The notes beneath the pieces are model-generated. The model worked only from the letters and a program-made list of their open reading frames with translations. It did no database searches and was not told the DNA's origin. This document shows, one piece after another, positions 32,261-44,895 of a stretch of 64,000 nucleotides of DNA; position 1 is the first letter of the stretch; the number at the start of each line of letters is the position of its first letter. The DNA lies in assembly GCA_900312665.1 (NCBI GenBank), contig ONZQ02000003.1, positions 330,648-394,647 on the forward strand, given 5' to 3'. The position numbers and the translations under genes were made by a program. The DNA comes from Cephalotrichum gorgonifer (taxonomy: Eukaryota > Ascomycota > Sordariomycetes > Microascales > Microascaceae).

Positions 32261-34692
32261 ATGTCCGAATCGCCGCCGCGCCCGCCTAAACCAACTCAAG
32301 AGGCAGGCGAGCGGAGTCAGGCGCGGGGACCCTACCAGGCGCTGGGTCAACCGCAGGATGCATATCGTGGTGCCACCCTGCATCCAGGCCAAACCGACGC
32401 CGCCAGGAGCCAGTTACCCCCGTCCTTGCCGCCGCCGCCGCCGCCACAGCCGCCGCTACCCCCCGTCACTCGATCATACCACTCGCCTATAGAGCCCACC
32501 GAAAGGATGGGGTACTACCACCCAGCCGATGACACCATACAAAGAAGGGTTTCATATCCCCCACCGGGTCCGTCCCATTTCCCCCCGCACCAACCTGTCT
32601 ACCAAGGGGGCCAACCAGCCATGGGGAGTCAACCCCCATTCGCACCCACGACTCAACCTACAGCATCCGCTACCGCCTCCACCTTCGAGTCTCCGAGGCC
32701 AGCTAGAAAAGCGAAGGGCCACGTGGCGTCCGCTTGTGTCCCTTGTAAGAAGGCTCATTTAAGGTACGTTGATCGCTGATGGTGGGTTGAGGTTATCGAG
32801 CCGGGCTAACCTCATGGTATATAGATGTGACGGTATGTATCCCCGGCTTAATTTCTCATGGTCAATACCGTTGCCCTTACTCCAAAACTACGAGCCGAAA
32901 GCAAGTGCTCGGCAAACATCTCCTTCTCGAGAGCGGCCTCGGGGTGTAGTGCTAGGATTCCAACTCGAGGGTACACTTGGAGGTGGAGATGTGGGTTAGC
33001 GAAGGGGTTTTCAGCACAAGGCCGCGACAACAAGTCCGGTGAATCACCAATACGATACGTGGATGCCGCTGCTTTTGGAGCGGAATGCGGTGATGCTGCG
33101 TGGCTCGCTCCAGGCTCCGGCCCTGGTGGACACCAAAGAGTACGAGGGATTCAGCGGTCTTCGGCCAACTCCCCCCTCTAGCGGAGCCTCCAGGCCTATC
33201 TTTGACGATGCCAGGGAACAGGTCTCCGAAGTCAGGTTACTCATCGGAATCCGGGGTCCTGCGCGAGTGCGCGGATAAGAAACTCTCCGCTGTTGAGTTC
33301 GAGCAAGAATCGTTTATACAAAACCTCGAGGCTAACTTGGTTTGTATTGCAGCTCAGCGCCCTTGTTCTCGATGCCTAATGAACGGCAAGGAGGAATCCT
33401 GCATCGACGTACAACACAAAAAACGAGGACGCCCCCGGTTACGCGACGATCGAGATTCCAGCTTCGGCGGGTCGAGGTTTACGTCGGCGCAGGAAGCTGC
33501 CTTGAGGAGACCGTTGGAGATGTACCCGGGGGGCTCGGTTGGATCAGGGTACGAAACCACCATGCACCGTAGTTCTCAGTCGCACCGGGTTCTAAAGTCT
33601 CAACCCAGAGAGTCAGCGGCTCCCAGATATATCGAACGCGCGTCAGCAAGCGACGCCAACATCTACCCGGCGCCCCCTCCGTCAGCTGCCCTCCTCCCTC
33701 GTACTGGATACGGCCCCCCCACACGACATGGGCCTCCAGAGCCCGTGGTGTACCTCGCGATGGATATGGAGATTGAGGTGCTGAAAGCATCTCCAACGTT
33801 TCTGGAACTGATCGGCACGCCTTGGATGACAGGACACAGCTTGTATGCGATAATGGACGACGCCGATAAGCAGAGGGTTCGAGGATACTTGAAGCAGCTG
33901 ATGGAAGAACGAGCCCGCGTGGACCCGCGGTATCTCCCGCCGCTATTCAATAAGGAAGACAGCGAGTTGGCGGTGGAGGGTGTTGGATTTGGCGCAGAGG
34001 ACGTGTCTCAGTTCCGGCTAGACCGATACTGCCACATCACGTTCACAGACCGGGACAAGCAGCCGAGGCCATTCTCGGTCCAGTATGGGATGGCGAAGAT
34101 CGGATCGACCTATGTCGTGGTGATGAAACTAAACGTGCCTCCCCCGCAGCATCCTTATCCGTCCCCTTCATACCCTCGGGAGTCGGCTGGGGTTTACGCG
34201 TATCCGCCCCAACCCCCTCAACCCCAGCAGCACCAGCATCAACACCCGCATCAGCACCAGCAGTATCACGCATACGCGCAGCGGACGCCAGTCTCGGCGA
34301 CTTTCGATCCTAGTCGGCCCAGATTCGACCACACCCCGGGAGTTCCCACTGACCCGACAGGCCGTCCGTTAACGGCTCCGCCACCCGGGCGACCGCTGCT
34401 CTCCGGCTTGAGCCCCGGTGTTAGTCCCGGAATTCCGGCCTATTCACCATCGCCCAGCCGACCTGACTACGGCCCCGGTCCGTCGTCTTATCAGATCCCG
34501 AGGAGCGAGCTGCTGCCTACCTCACGAGCACCGCCGCCCTTGTCTTTCCAGCTACCACCGATCCGGACACAGCCCCAGATGGAGGTACCAACAAGCGAGG
34601 GTTCAAGCGCCAGCAGGGACACAAGGTCCAGCCGAGTTGACATTGGGGGGCTTATCGACAGGCCGGAGGAGCCGCCGAGGTCACAGCAATGA
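32261..34692 (+). CDS. Zn2Cys6 transcription factor with PAS-like domain
   Basis: Fungal binuclear zinc cluster regulator, predicted nuclear. Exons: 32261-32763, an 8-nt microexon 32825-32832, and 33353-34692; the product is 616 aa from the ATG at 32261 (669 aa if the in-frame ATG at 32102 is used). Splicing yields CVPCKKAHLRCDAQRPCSRC followed by a final Cys eight residues later, that is C-x2-C-x6-C-x5-C-x2-C-x8-C. A basic RGRPRLRDDR tract follows. A PAS-like region starts near PEPVVYLAMDMEIEVLKASP and runs to about YVVVMKLN. The N-terminus is Pro-rich, with a run of seven prolines. The C-terminal half is Pro-rich with a Gln/His repeat around 34225-34265. I recognise the zinc-cluster/PAS combination but not a named orthologue. 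The gene stands alone downstream of an 18-kb gene-poor block. Confidence 0.85.
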
Positions 34693-36061
34693 CGAATGAG
34701 GCATGATCGTGCCGACTGGGTACCAGACCATGTTGGGGAGATATGGAATCTATGCAGCAACATGTGCATTCAACTTGCACGACTTTGTGTTTTCGACCTG
34801 ACGAATGCGGATCGTGTTTCGATACGAAGGGACCGGGAAATACCTATGTACAAAAGAGTGCTGGCATCAAGATATGTGGTTCAGTGTCCACTTGATGGTG
34901 GACATCTCTTACTTTCTTCCTCTTCCTTTCCTTTTTTCCGTTCTCCTGTTTTCTCCTCCCCCCCGTCTTTGCGTTCTTTCCAATCTGTTCTCATATTCTG
35001 TGGTACATGACCCACCATTTTCTTCTTCCTTCTTTCGACTACTTTTCTTCTATCCTTGGGTATTTCCCCCCTTTCTTCGCGTGGCTCGTCATTTTCACTT
35101 CTTCGCGCTCTTTTTTAGGGTCAAGCAAGCATTATCGGCACTTGCGGGGCCAGGGAGTTCTTTTTTTTTCTTTTTTCTTTTTTTCTTTTTCTTCTGTCCC
35201 CATCTTATCTATGCCCAGGAAAAAACGGTGGACAAGGGGTGGATCTAGTGTAGGATACTGAACGAGAGAGAGATGATGTTGACGGCCGAATATCAAAATT
35301 TCTTGTTCGATGGGAATGTTGGGAACGCGGGGTTCCAAAGGAGGGACGGGGCATAGGTGCGGTGTTTGGGTTATGTCCCGAGGAAAAGGGTGTTGGTTGT
35401 TTTATACCATAGCGCGGAGGGGTGTAAGATGATAGACGGGTGCAATGAATACGATGGGTTGGGCAAATGGATGTGTATATCATGGAGCCTTCTCTCTTGT
35501 GTTGTATAATGTTTCGGCCGGGCAAGGAACCAACCCTGCAACAACAAGATACGGGGGAAGGCGGTTGTTGCAATTCCCCCCATTATACGGATAGATGACG
35601 GAGTAATCCTCAGCCAGTCCCTAGTTACATTCCGAGTTAGCGTATTGGTTCTATATATATCAATCTGCTTTCGTCAAAGACTTATTGGGCATTTGTCTTG
35701 TCAACTAGTATTTGTGATAACTACATGCAGCATGGGTCCTATATTACCAGTGCAATAGTTAGGTGTAACCGCGCGGTTGGTGCCCAGAGGGGTAATCATT
35801 TACCAGACTGCTGGGACAGAAGTCTTGGCAGCGGTTGCACAAGCCTGTGGCCTGAGGCAGCAAGTATCCAAGGCTGATTCAGCTTCCGGCTTCCGCGGGG
35901 TCAATTTAGCTCTCTCCTCTCTCCCCCGCGCCGCGTCGCGTCAACCTGGGTTCCACCGCGTTTTCCTCACGCAACCAAAAAGCGACGACATCAAAGCCTC
36001 GAGCCGAACTTTTGTCCCCGACATTTACGAAACCCCCACACCTCGCAGATATTTTGAGAAC
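34693..36061. other. Intergenic region between Zn2Cys6-PAS gene and RFA2
   Basis: About 1.4 kb between two plus-strand genes. It holds long pyrimidine tracts (34915-35210) just downstream of the regulator, probably 3' untranslated or terminator sequence, and a GACGGAGTAATC motif at 35598. The RFA2 promoter lies at the right end. No gene is recognised. Confidence 0.55.
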
Positions 36062-37306
36062 ATGGGTACGTATGGTCCCGGTTGTTTATCCTGGGCTTAT
36101 CGTCGAGAGAGAAAGAAATAAAACAAAATACAGAAAGCAAGAAATGGGGAAACAATGAGTTCTTCGTTGGCTAACTGGCGCTGTGGTTTATAGCTTCATA
36201 TGGAGGCTATTCGAGGGGGGGAGGGGGATACGGAGGCGGAGGCGGGGACGGGGACGACGCGGGGGGGTTCGTGTATGGAGGGTCACAGCAGCAGGGGAGC
36301 CAGCAACAAGGGGGACAGAAGGTATGTTAACGACGAGAGGGGGGTGGCCTTTCCGGCCAGGTTTTGCTTCCGTCCATCTCCGTTCCACGCTTGGCCGAGG
36401 GCCGGGGGGAGGGCAGCGTATATGTCTATGCCTATAGGTACTAACGGTGCGGCTTGGATATAGAGCTATACCGACGACTCGCTCCGGCCGATAACGATCA
36501 AGCAGGTCCTTGACGCCGAGGAGACTCACCCTGGCGCTCCTGACTTCCGGATCGACGGGAGTCTCGTCACCCAAGTACGGCTTTCTTTGTCCCCATAGTG
36601 ATCCCCCTTCCTCTCCCCCCCATTTTTTTTCCCCACCCGCACCCTCTCTAACGACACGCCCCAGGTCACCTTCGTCGCCCAAATCCGCTCCATGAACCGC
36701 CAAGAAACCAACATCCAATACAAGCTCGACGACGGCACGGCCGTGATAGAGGTGAAGAAGTACGTCGACTCCGACCGGACTGAGGCCCCCAGCGACCCGG
36801 CCATCGACGTGGGCGGCTACGTGCGCTGCTACGGGCGGCTACGGGCCTTCAACGGGAAGCGGTACGTCTCCGTGCACTTCATACGCGCCGTCACCAACTA
36901 CGACGAGGTGAACTACCACCTCCTCGAGGCCGCCGCCGTCCACCTCTACTTCACCAAGGGTCCCGCAGCGAAGGGCGCCGCAGCCGGTGGAGGCGGCGGG
37001 GACGGCATGTTCGTCGACAGCGGCGCGGGCGGTTACCATGACGGGGCCGGCGCCGCGCATGGAGGAGGAGCCGCCAGCGGGGGGGCGGGCGTGGCGAAGC
37101 TGGGGAACGTGTCGCCCGCCGCACAGAGGCTGTTCAACCACATGCTCAACGCGCCGGGCGGGAACGAGGGCGTGCACCTGCAGGTACTGAGCTCCGGGTC
37201 GGGCATGAGCGCGAGGGAAGTGCTGAGCGCGGCGGACGAGCTGCTGGGCCAGGGCGTCATCTACCCGACGGTCGATGACGAGACCTGGGCCGTTCTCGAG
37301 TATTAG
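36062..37306 (+). CDS. RFA2: Replication protein A 32-kDa subunit
   Basis: RPA32 is the middle subunit of the trimeric single-strand-DNA-binding complex used in replication, repair and checkpoint signalling. Exons: 36062-36065 (only ATGG), 36194-36321, 36464-36574 and 36665-37306; 294 aa. The Gly/Tyr/Ser-rich N-terminus (MASYGGYSRGGGGYGG) is the usual phosphorylation region, followed by RPITIKQVLDAEETHP. The OB fold holds VTFVAQIRSMNRQETNIQY and GGYVRCYGRLRAFNGKRYVSV. A Gly/Ala-rich linker leads to a winged-helix C-terminus (LFNHMLNAPGGNEGVHLQV to WAVLEY) that normally binds repair partners. The 4-nt first exon is supported by in-frame splicing (GTACGT donor, TTTATAG acceptor) to the family's N-terminus. 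Confidence 0.92.
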
Positions 37307-38396
37307 GAGGACCTTTGGCGGGGTCATCTGATGGGGGTCCTTCGGGTGTGGGTGGCCTTTTTCCGTGGAAGGGGAAAACGCGGGGAAGGGACCTCAGGGC
37401 GGAGGCGGGGGGAAGACTGTAAAGTACTACAGTACAGCTTACCCATGGATATGACACGGGAGGGAGGGGCGGATATCGGACCCTCATATTACGCGTCGCT
37501 CTCGCGAGAAGAAGCGCTCGTGAAAGGGAAACCATGACGGAAGAAACTAACAAAAAAGAGCATGACGTACACATAAACCCGAGGGGGAGGATCATGGCTT
37601 GGACCTTGGACCTGCCCTATCACACCTTGACACACTACACTACGTACACACGACAAACTACTACTTACTACCTTACATGGAAATAATTGAACCTTTTTCC
37701 TCGTTTTCAAATCTTGTACGCAAGAAAACAAGAACAACATAAAAACTCAAGGGCCATTGTGCCCTCCGTCATGGGAAATTACTCCCGTAATTGTGATCAA
37801 ATCAAAAAGCAATTCCTGCGAGAGCAAACCACGCGACGTTGTCATTTTTTTCTTCTTTCAATCTGGCGGTTTTCGTTTTTTGAAACCCGTCCCTACCCCC
37901 CCCCCCCCGTTTTTTTTTACCTTCCTCCCTTCCTCCCATTCTCCCCCTCTCCTCTATCCCGATCTCCGCAATGCCAGTCTGAACCCCTTGTCTCCTATTT
38001 TTCCTCCGGAAGACAAGAGACTAGCAGACTATCCATCTTTTTTCTTCTGGTAGCATGGGACATAAAAAAAGAACAGAAAATCAAAAACCCAATCCCCCAT
38101 TTTTCGTCCAAACAGACGGGGAAATGGGGAAGCCAAAAGTGGTATTTTACACCTCGATAAACCAGAGAAATTCAAAAGCAAACCAAAACCAAATAGGGTA
38201 TATGGGGGTCGGGAAGAACTCATCTCGTCTCGACTCGTCTCGCTCTCCATTCTCCAAACCCACCCTGTCCACGGGCGGCTCGCTCCCTCTCCGGCAAACC
38301 TGAACCTGGCCTGCTCTCTTTTTTTCTTCGTCGCCTTTTTTTTCCCTTCTGCCAACCGTCCACCTCCTTCTACCCTGCTCTTCGTCCTCCCTCCAG
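37307..38396. other. Intergenic region between convergent RFA2 and acetyltransferase genes
   Basis: About 1.1 kb between two convergent stop codons, longer than usual for converging fungal genes. It holds a C11 run and adjacent T run at 37898-37918, pyrimidine tracts, and CGTCTCGACTCGTCTCG short repeats at 38224-38243. No gene is recognised. Confidence 0.55.
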
Positions 38397-39512
38397 TCAA
38401 GCCTTCATGCTATAGCCCCCGAAGCCTGCCCGTGGCTCGCGGACCATAATATCTAACTGGACGGGCTCTAGTCCCCTGGTGAGAGAAATCACCCGCTTGT
38501 GTTCGAAGCCGAAGCGCGCGTAATAGCGTGTGTTAGATGCGGAACTGGACTCTAGATATATCGGGCGATCTTGTGCATCGGACTGTAATATGGGATCCCG
38601 GACGGGGGCGGGTTTCGCAAAGGAACGGAGCCCCCCCGGTAGCGTCAGTTCAAATCCATCCTTCAATACTCTTCTTTCACCCCAACGAACCCCCCTCTTT
38701 TCTTCTCATTTCTCTCCTTCCCTTCCACTAGGGAGCGGTATGAAGGACGAGTGTAGTAATGAGGGGGGAGGTGAACCTGGAAGGGGTATAAACTCACCAC
38801 TCTGATCAGATCCTCAATTAGCTTCCCTGCGTAGCCACGCCCGCGCGAATTGGGCTTCGTGCCGAGATACACGAGGTAATAGCATTCCGCATCACGGGCT
38901 CCCATTACCTCGACCTTTGTTCGGTGTAATAGTGGTAGGACCTCGTCGAAGTAACGTCTGCGGCCTTCGGTTGAGAGCATGAAATGAATGCGCCAGAGCC
39001 CGCTGCGCAGGACGGTCCACCACCCGTCGGCATCGGCACCGGGAGGGAGCCTAAGGGCCAACGTCAGTCCTCAGCCGCGGATAAGAACAAGAGTTCCACT
39101 CAGCCATTATAAAATGGGGTTCGAGAAGTAGAGAGGGAGGAAGGGGGGTCGTCAGATGGTGTAAGTGGTAAAGTTGAAGACGATACGGGAAGTGGAACCA
39201 TACTCACCACACAGCAACGCTGTCGTACTCAGGTCCGATGGTCTTCACGATTCCGCTTAGAAAATGCGCCGCGGTGCTGTACGCCATCATGTCCACATGT
39301 AACCGCCATTTCTCCTCGTGCGACAGGTGCGCCATGTCCCAGGCGCCGACGAGGTACATGCTGAAGCCGTCAGTGGCGAACGAGTGGGCCAGAGATAGCG
39401 CCACTTCCCTACACTCCGACATGGACGCCCTGCGCACCGCGGCGTCCCAGGTAGGCGGCACAAGAGACCGAGGGATCTCAACAAGAGTGAGGCTGCTGCT
39501 TTGGTGCTCCAT
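38397..39512 (-). CDS. GNAT-family N-acetyltransferase
   Basis: Three exons (39512-39208, 39050-38798, 38582-38397) give 247 aa. The acetyl-CoA-binding motif A is visible at about residues 168-178: GTKPNSRGRGYAGKL carries the RGRGxA signature after a beta strand (YYLVYLGT). The third exon supplies the C-terminal GNAT strand and helix with IYLESSSASNTRYYARFGFE, typical of small-molecule or protein acetyltransferases. Fungal relatives of this architecture are numerous and mostly uncharacterised, so the substrate is unknown. No targeting signal is seen. Splice donors are GTGAGT in both introns. Intron 2 (38797-38583, 215 nt) is long. Confidence 0.85.
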
Positions 39513-40551
39513 GGCTGGTTATTTATTGGGGCGAATTCCTACAGGTCGATGTCCGAAGAAAATTGCTTCTACATCAGGGGTTAGGCTTTTTATTCTGGGT
39601 TTGCGAGTCATGGACGAAGAGGACGGGCTCAAAAATGGGACGAGGCATGAACAAATTGGTAAACGGAGCGCAAAACGCAGGAGGGGAGACTGGAGAAATC
39701 AGCCAGTGTGCGAAATGGATGACACTCACAAGGCTTTTTATCTTGTATACTGTCACCTGTAGCAGGCTTTAATCTCGACGGGTAACAAAGGCAGGGGAGG
39801 CTGGCTCCGAGGTCAACCGACATCAATATCGTCTGAACGCAGGGTTATTCTCTTGCAGGTTGATGTGGACAAGAGAAGAGAAAGGGGCTCGGGCCGCGAA
39901 GAGCAAATCTGGGGGCTCCGCCGTCTTTCTGTGTTTAACTGCTGATGTGACTGTGTGTGTGTCTCGCTTTTATAACAAGATAGCTCGTCGAATAACCCTA
40001 GTTCGTCTTCGTTGTTCTCTTGTAATGGAAGGGCTGTGTGTAAGTATGAGGGCTGCTTATAGCAAGGTTGGAAGATAGTCGATCGGTTTCTGCTGTATCT
40101 TTGGCGTCGATTAGGTGATGAAAATGGCGATCAAGTGCAAGTGAAGGTGTTAATCAATCGGTAGAGAGTAAGTGGTGTTAACGACTGTGATGTGCAGGCA
40201 GGTAGGATGGGGCTCAAGTGGCGAGCGATACTCTAGAACTTGAAAAACGTCTGGGAGTAATAGAGTGGTGACAAGTAGAAGAGAGCACGGGTTGAGAAAG
40301 TCCACGTATCGGACGAGGAGAAGACGGGAGCTTAAGTAGGGTGGAAGGCCCGAGACGAGATGATAGGAATGCTTGGACGCTTGGACTAGAACAACCCCAA
40401 GTAAAGCTATGCTATTTCTCTCTACCCTTCTCCGTGCTGGGTCTTCCCTGCTTATCCTCAGGATACAAGCTCAGCTAACATGCACAGGCTTAGGCTTCCA
40501 ACACGAGTGCGAGGGTATCGCCGGGAGAGCCAAGGCGGGTGGTGTGTATGT

Positions 40552-40618
40552 GAGTGCGAGTGCGAGTGCGAGTGCGAGTGCGAGTGTGAGGATGAGTGTA
40601 AGGATGAGTGTGAGTGAG
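40552..40618 (+). repeat. Hexanucleotide microsatellite (GAGTGC)n, degenerating to GAGTGT/GAGGAT
   Basis: Five perfect GAGTGC units at 40552-40581 are followed by degenerate units in the same 6-bp phase. The unit differs by a single transition from the GAGTAC hexamer that underlies the dispersed decamer family. Confidence 0.9.
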
Positions 40619-43353
40619 GGTATGTGTGTATGGGTAGATGTGCTGTGCCGGAAGGGTTGATGTAAAAGGAGATGATGTGTATGTGAAAAGGTAAGAATGG
40701 GGATATGTCAAGACCACTTTGAACAACAGGTCACTGATCGTAGGTCAAGGGTGGTGGGGATACCACGGGGTTTATGTAAAAAATTGGCATGCTTGGGGAA
40801 TCGCCAAGTTCGAAACGCTGTCCCACTCGGATGCCGAGCGGGTGGCAGAGGGACCGGGGCGTAGAGTCAGAAGTAGCAGTATGCAGTGTCCGGAGTAGTA
40901 CCGCCGTGCCACACAATCAACGGGAGGGAAACAAGGAGCTAGTTCGACCAATCCATGGTCAAATCCACGCGACACAAAAGGTAAGTGAGAGCATGCCGGT
41001 GAAGAAGTCGATAGACAGGGGTTCTCGGTGTTGCCTCTGCTTGGCAAGAGTCCGATTCGTCGTCTTCTCCAAATTTTCAGGTAGCCTTTGGGTATACAAG
41101 TATGAAGCATTGCGTATGGACTCCCTGGTATACTTCACAGCCGGGGAGCCGGGGCCGGGACGAGCAGGTCACCAGGTTCATATCGACGGTGCTTTTCCCC
41201 AAACTGCAGGGACAAAAGCAACCTATGCTACGTGGGGTGGCGTGTGTACGAGCGCTCGTGCCTGCTGGCATGGGTACTCTTAGAGATGACAAAACTAGAG
41301 AACCAGGGAACAAGGGGGGAAAGGGGGGGGTGGGGGGAAAGCAACCGACCTCACACGTTGAGGCTTTTCTCTCGCGGATCCCTGTTACAACGGTTTTTTT
41401 TTTCTCTTTGAAAGTCTTGCCTCGGGTCTTTCAATATTGAATACACTTCGTTTCGGTCCGTCACCGGGAGTTAAAAGACCACGAGATGACACGGAAAGCC
41501 GCCGCGGGTCGACTAGCCGTTGACCGGGAACGGACGGCGGGACGGCCGGGGGCAGTCTCCGAAACCTCCGATGTGGCCCGACGATGTGTAAAAGATCAGC
41601 ATCAGCCCCTTCATCGGAGCCAACCCCAGTCACAACATCAGCAGGCCTCATACGTAAGCACTCGTGCTCGTATATTTGCGGCACTTTGCTGAATTGGCGC
41701 ATGGGGGTCTCTGCAGCACGTCGAGTGTGGGCCATCCCTCCTTGTCCACCGCATCCGCTTCCGGGACCGTGAATTTCGGACGAGTCGGGAGGGGGTGGGG
41801 CCATGGCGGGTTCCTACACGCCGACAAGGTGTCATGTAATGTCAGAGAAAATCGGAGGAATAATGGTCGTTTTCCACCCGTCTCGGCACCCACCCAAACT
41901 GTCGGTCAGAGGCAGAGGCCATGTAAGGATCCCGCACGCGACTTTATTGGGGGTGTAGTGGTGTGGTGGTGGGGGGAGCGGAGGGAGCATGGGCGCGGGA
42001 TTCGTGAACTGGGACGAGCTGCATGATGTACGAGTATGCATGAAGGTTCGTGACCCGGCCCCCAACTCGAAGGATACAAGTACGCAGTACTCGTGTGGGC
42101 GCGACTTTTCGCCTTTGGAGGAGGACAAGTGTACTCGTGGGAGTACTATATGGTCTCGATCGACCTCGTGACAAACAATGCTAGGGGGGAATGCATACCC
42201 TTGTCCCTGCGGTGCCCCGGCAAGCAAACTGAGATTACGGGCTCTCGAGTTGGTCCCAGCAGCCCGGGTAAGTCTTTGTCGGGAGAGTGGGGATAGATGT
42301 ACTCCGTATGCCCACCGCCTCGGCTAGGGTGTCCCCTGCCGAAATGGATAACGATCGGACGCCACCACCGAGTTTTGATTCAGGCAAGCGGGGAATATTA
42401 TCATCACATGACCCCTTGTCCCGCCTGTTTCTGCGTTTGGTTGCGTCTGCATTTACATCTGCATCTGGAACAGCCGGCGTCCGTAAGGTGGAAAGTCCAA
42501 GTAGCTCGCTGTGCCAGAGACTGGCAATCGCTTTGACTGTGGATGGCCCTAGAACGAAGACTCGTCATGTGGATGCAGAGAACCTTCCAATCTGAGGAGG
42601 GGGGAGGGTACGAGTAGTTCTCGGGAGCGAGATGACGCATCGTGAGTTGTGGGTATCGTGGGCGTGAGCGTGCGTGGTAGCTGCTCGTACAGGAGACAAC
42701 ATGTGGCGGCCTGGAAAGCGGTGAAGTGTGTGTGTGTGCGAGTAAGTGTGTTGGAGCAGCAAGTCCCTAATAATAATCGGAATTGGCTCAGTAGGTTTCT
42801 CGTAAAGCCGAGGCCGGTATTATTCCCGGCCACAAGATTGACGGTCACCGTTTGACTCAACTTGGAAGACCCTGATAATAAAAAGAAGCAAGGTGAAGGT
42901 GGCATTCAGAACGTGGCGTCCCGCTGGAGTGGTGCAGATTTCAAGCTGAGTGAAGCTAGCGAAGCGGCTGTCGGTTTCCCCTTCCCGGCCCTCTCTCCTT
43001 CCGTACCCGTAGTGGACCCTTTCTTCCCTTCTCCCTGGATAGGTAGCTCCTTCTTCGCTCACCGAACTACTAACTAATACCGCCACCCGAGAGGACATGG
43101 GTTCGTGGTATTATGAGTACAAAGTACTACTGCGAGTCCACAGTACTACAAGCATGAAGTACGTATCTGGATGTGCCCGGACTATACAAGTACAAGCAAC
43201 AAGCAAATGTGTGGGGTGTCGCCCCTACCGAGCCATGCATGGCTTTTCATGGTTGTTGGGGGCCGTGAAATTAATTTTCGTCCTTCCCGGGATCGATCCC
43301 GCCAGTTTCTACTTGTCCCCCCAACATACCTACCCACGATACATGGAGGATAC

Positions 43354-43367
43354 GAGTACTTGTACTC
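43354..43367. repeat. Inverted repeat GAGTAC-TT-GTACTC with exact decamer
   Basis: Perfect 6-bp arms around a TT centre; the exact GTACTTGTAC copy occupies 43356-43365. Non-coding, about 470 bp beyond the IDI1 stop. Confidence 0.6.
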
Positions 43368-43834
43368 ATATTCTGCGTTTGCAACGCTCCCGCCCCGGGT
43401 AACACACCCAACACGCCAAGTACCTCAGAACTAGAGGACCGTTGAAGGCTGAAAACGTCGCGGTGCGGTGTGGGTTCATTACCAACCCTCATGGTTTCCC
43501 TGTGAACAAGGCGCCATCTTGGGTCCAAGTTGGAAGTACGGTTTAGGTAGGCACGAGGGTAAGTACAAGTAGCCTTTAAACCTTTCGCGTGACACCGCTG
43601 GCGAACTGGCTGGAGACATACATGTATCAAATGGAATGGTATGATAGGTGATGGATTATATATTTAGGTCAGCCTCCCAACAGTTGGCGCTGGAAGCAGC
43701 TGCTCAATTCAAGGCTGGGGATATATGAAATATGGTCAGTGCTCGCGCCAGTCAACCCCCATACAAACGTGTAAGGCTTTAAATAAAAAAAAAGGCCTCT
43801 AACGAAGAGTGCCTAAACTGGGACAACCTCTCCA

Positions 43835-44895
<1,061 letters not shown>

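Larger units (their letters stand above)
39513..43834. other. Gene-poor region between acetyltransferase gene and IDI1
   Basis: About 4.3 kb without a recognised gene. The left end should contain the acetyltransferase promoter and the right end the IDI1 terminator. It carries the GAGTGC hexamer array at 40552-40618, and GTACRAGTAC-like sites at 41095, 42031, 42072, 42126, 43121-43200 and an exact copy at 43356. A TACTCCGTA copy is at 42301. Possible open frames are short and of mixed reading frame. Confidence 0.55.
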
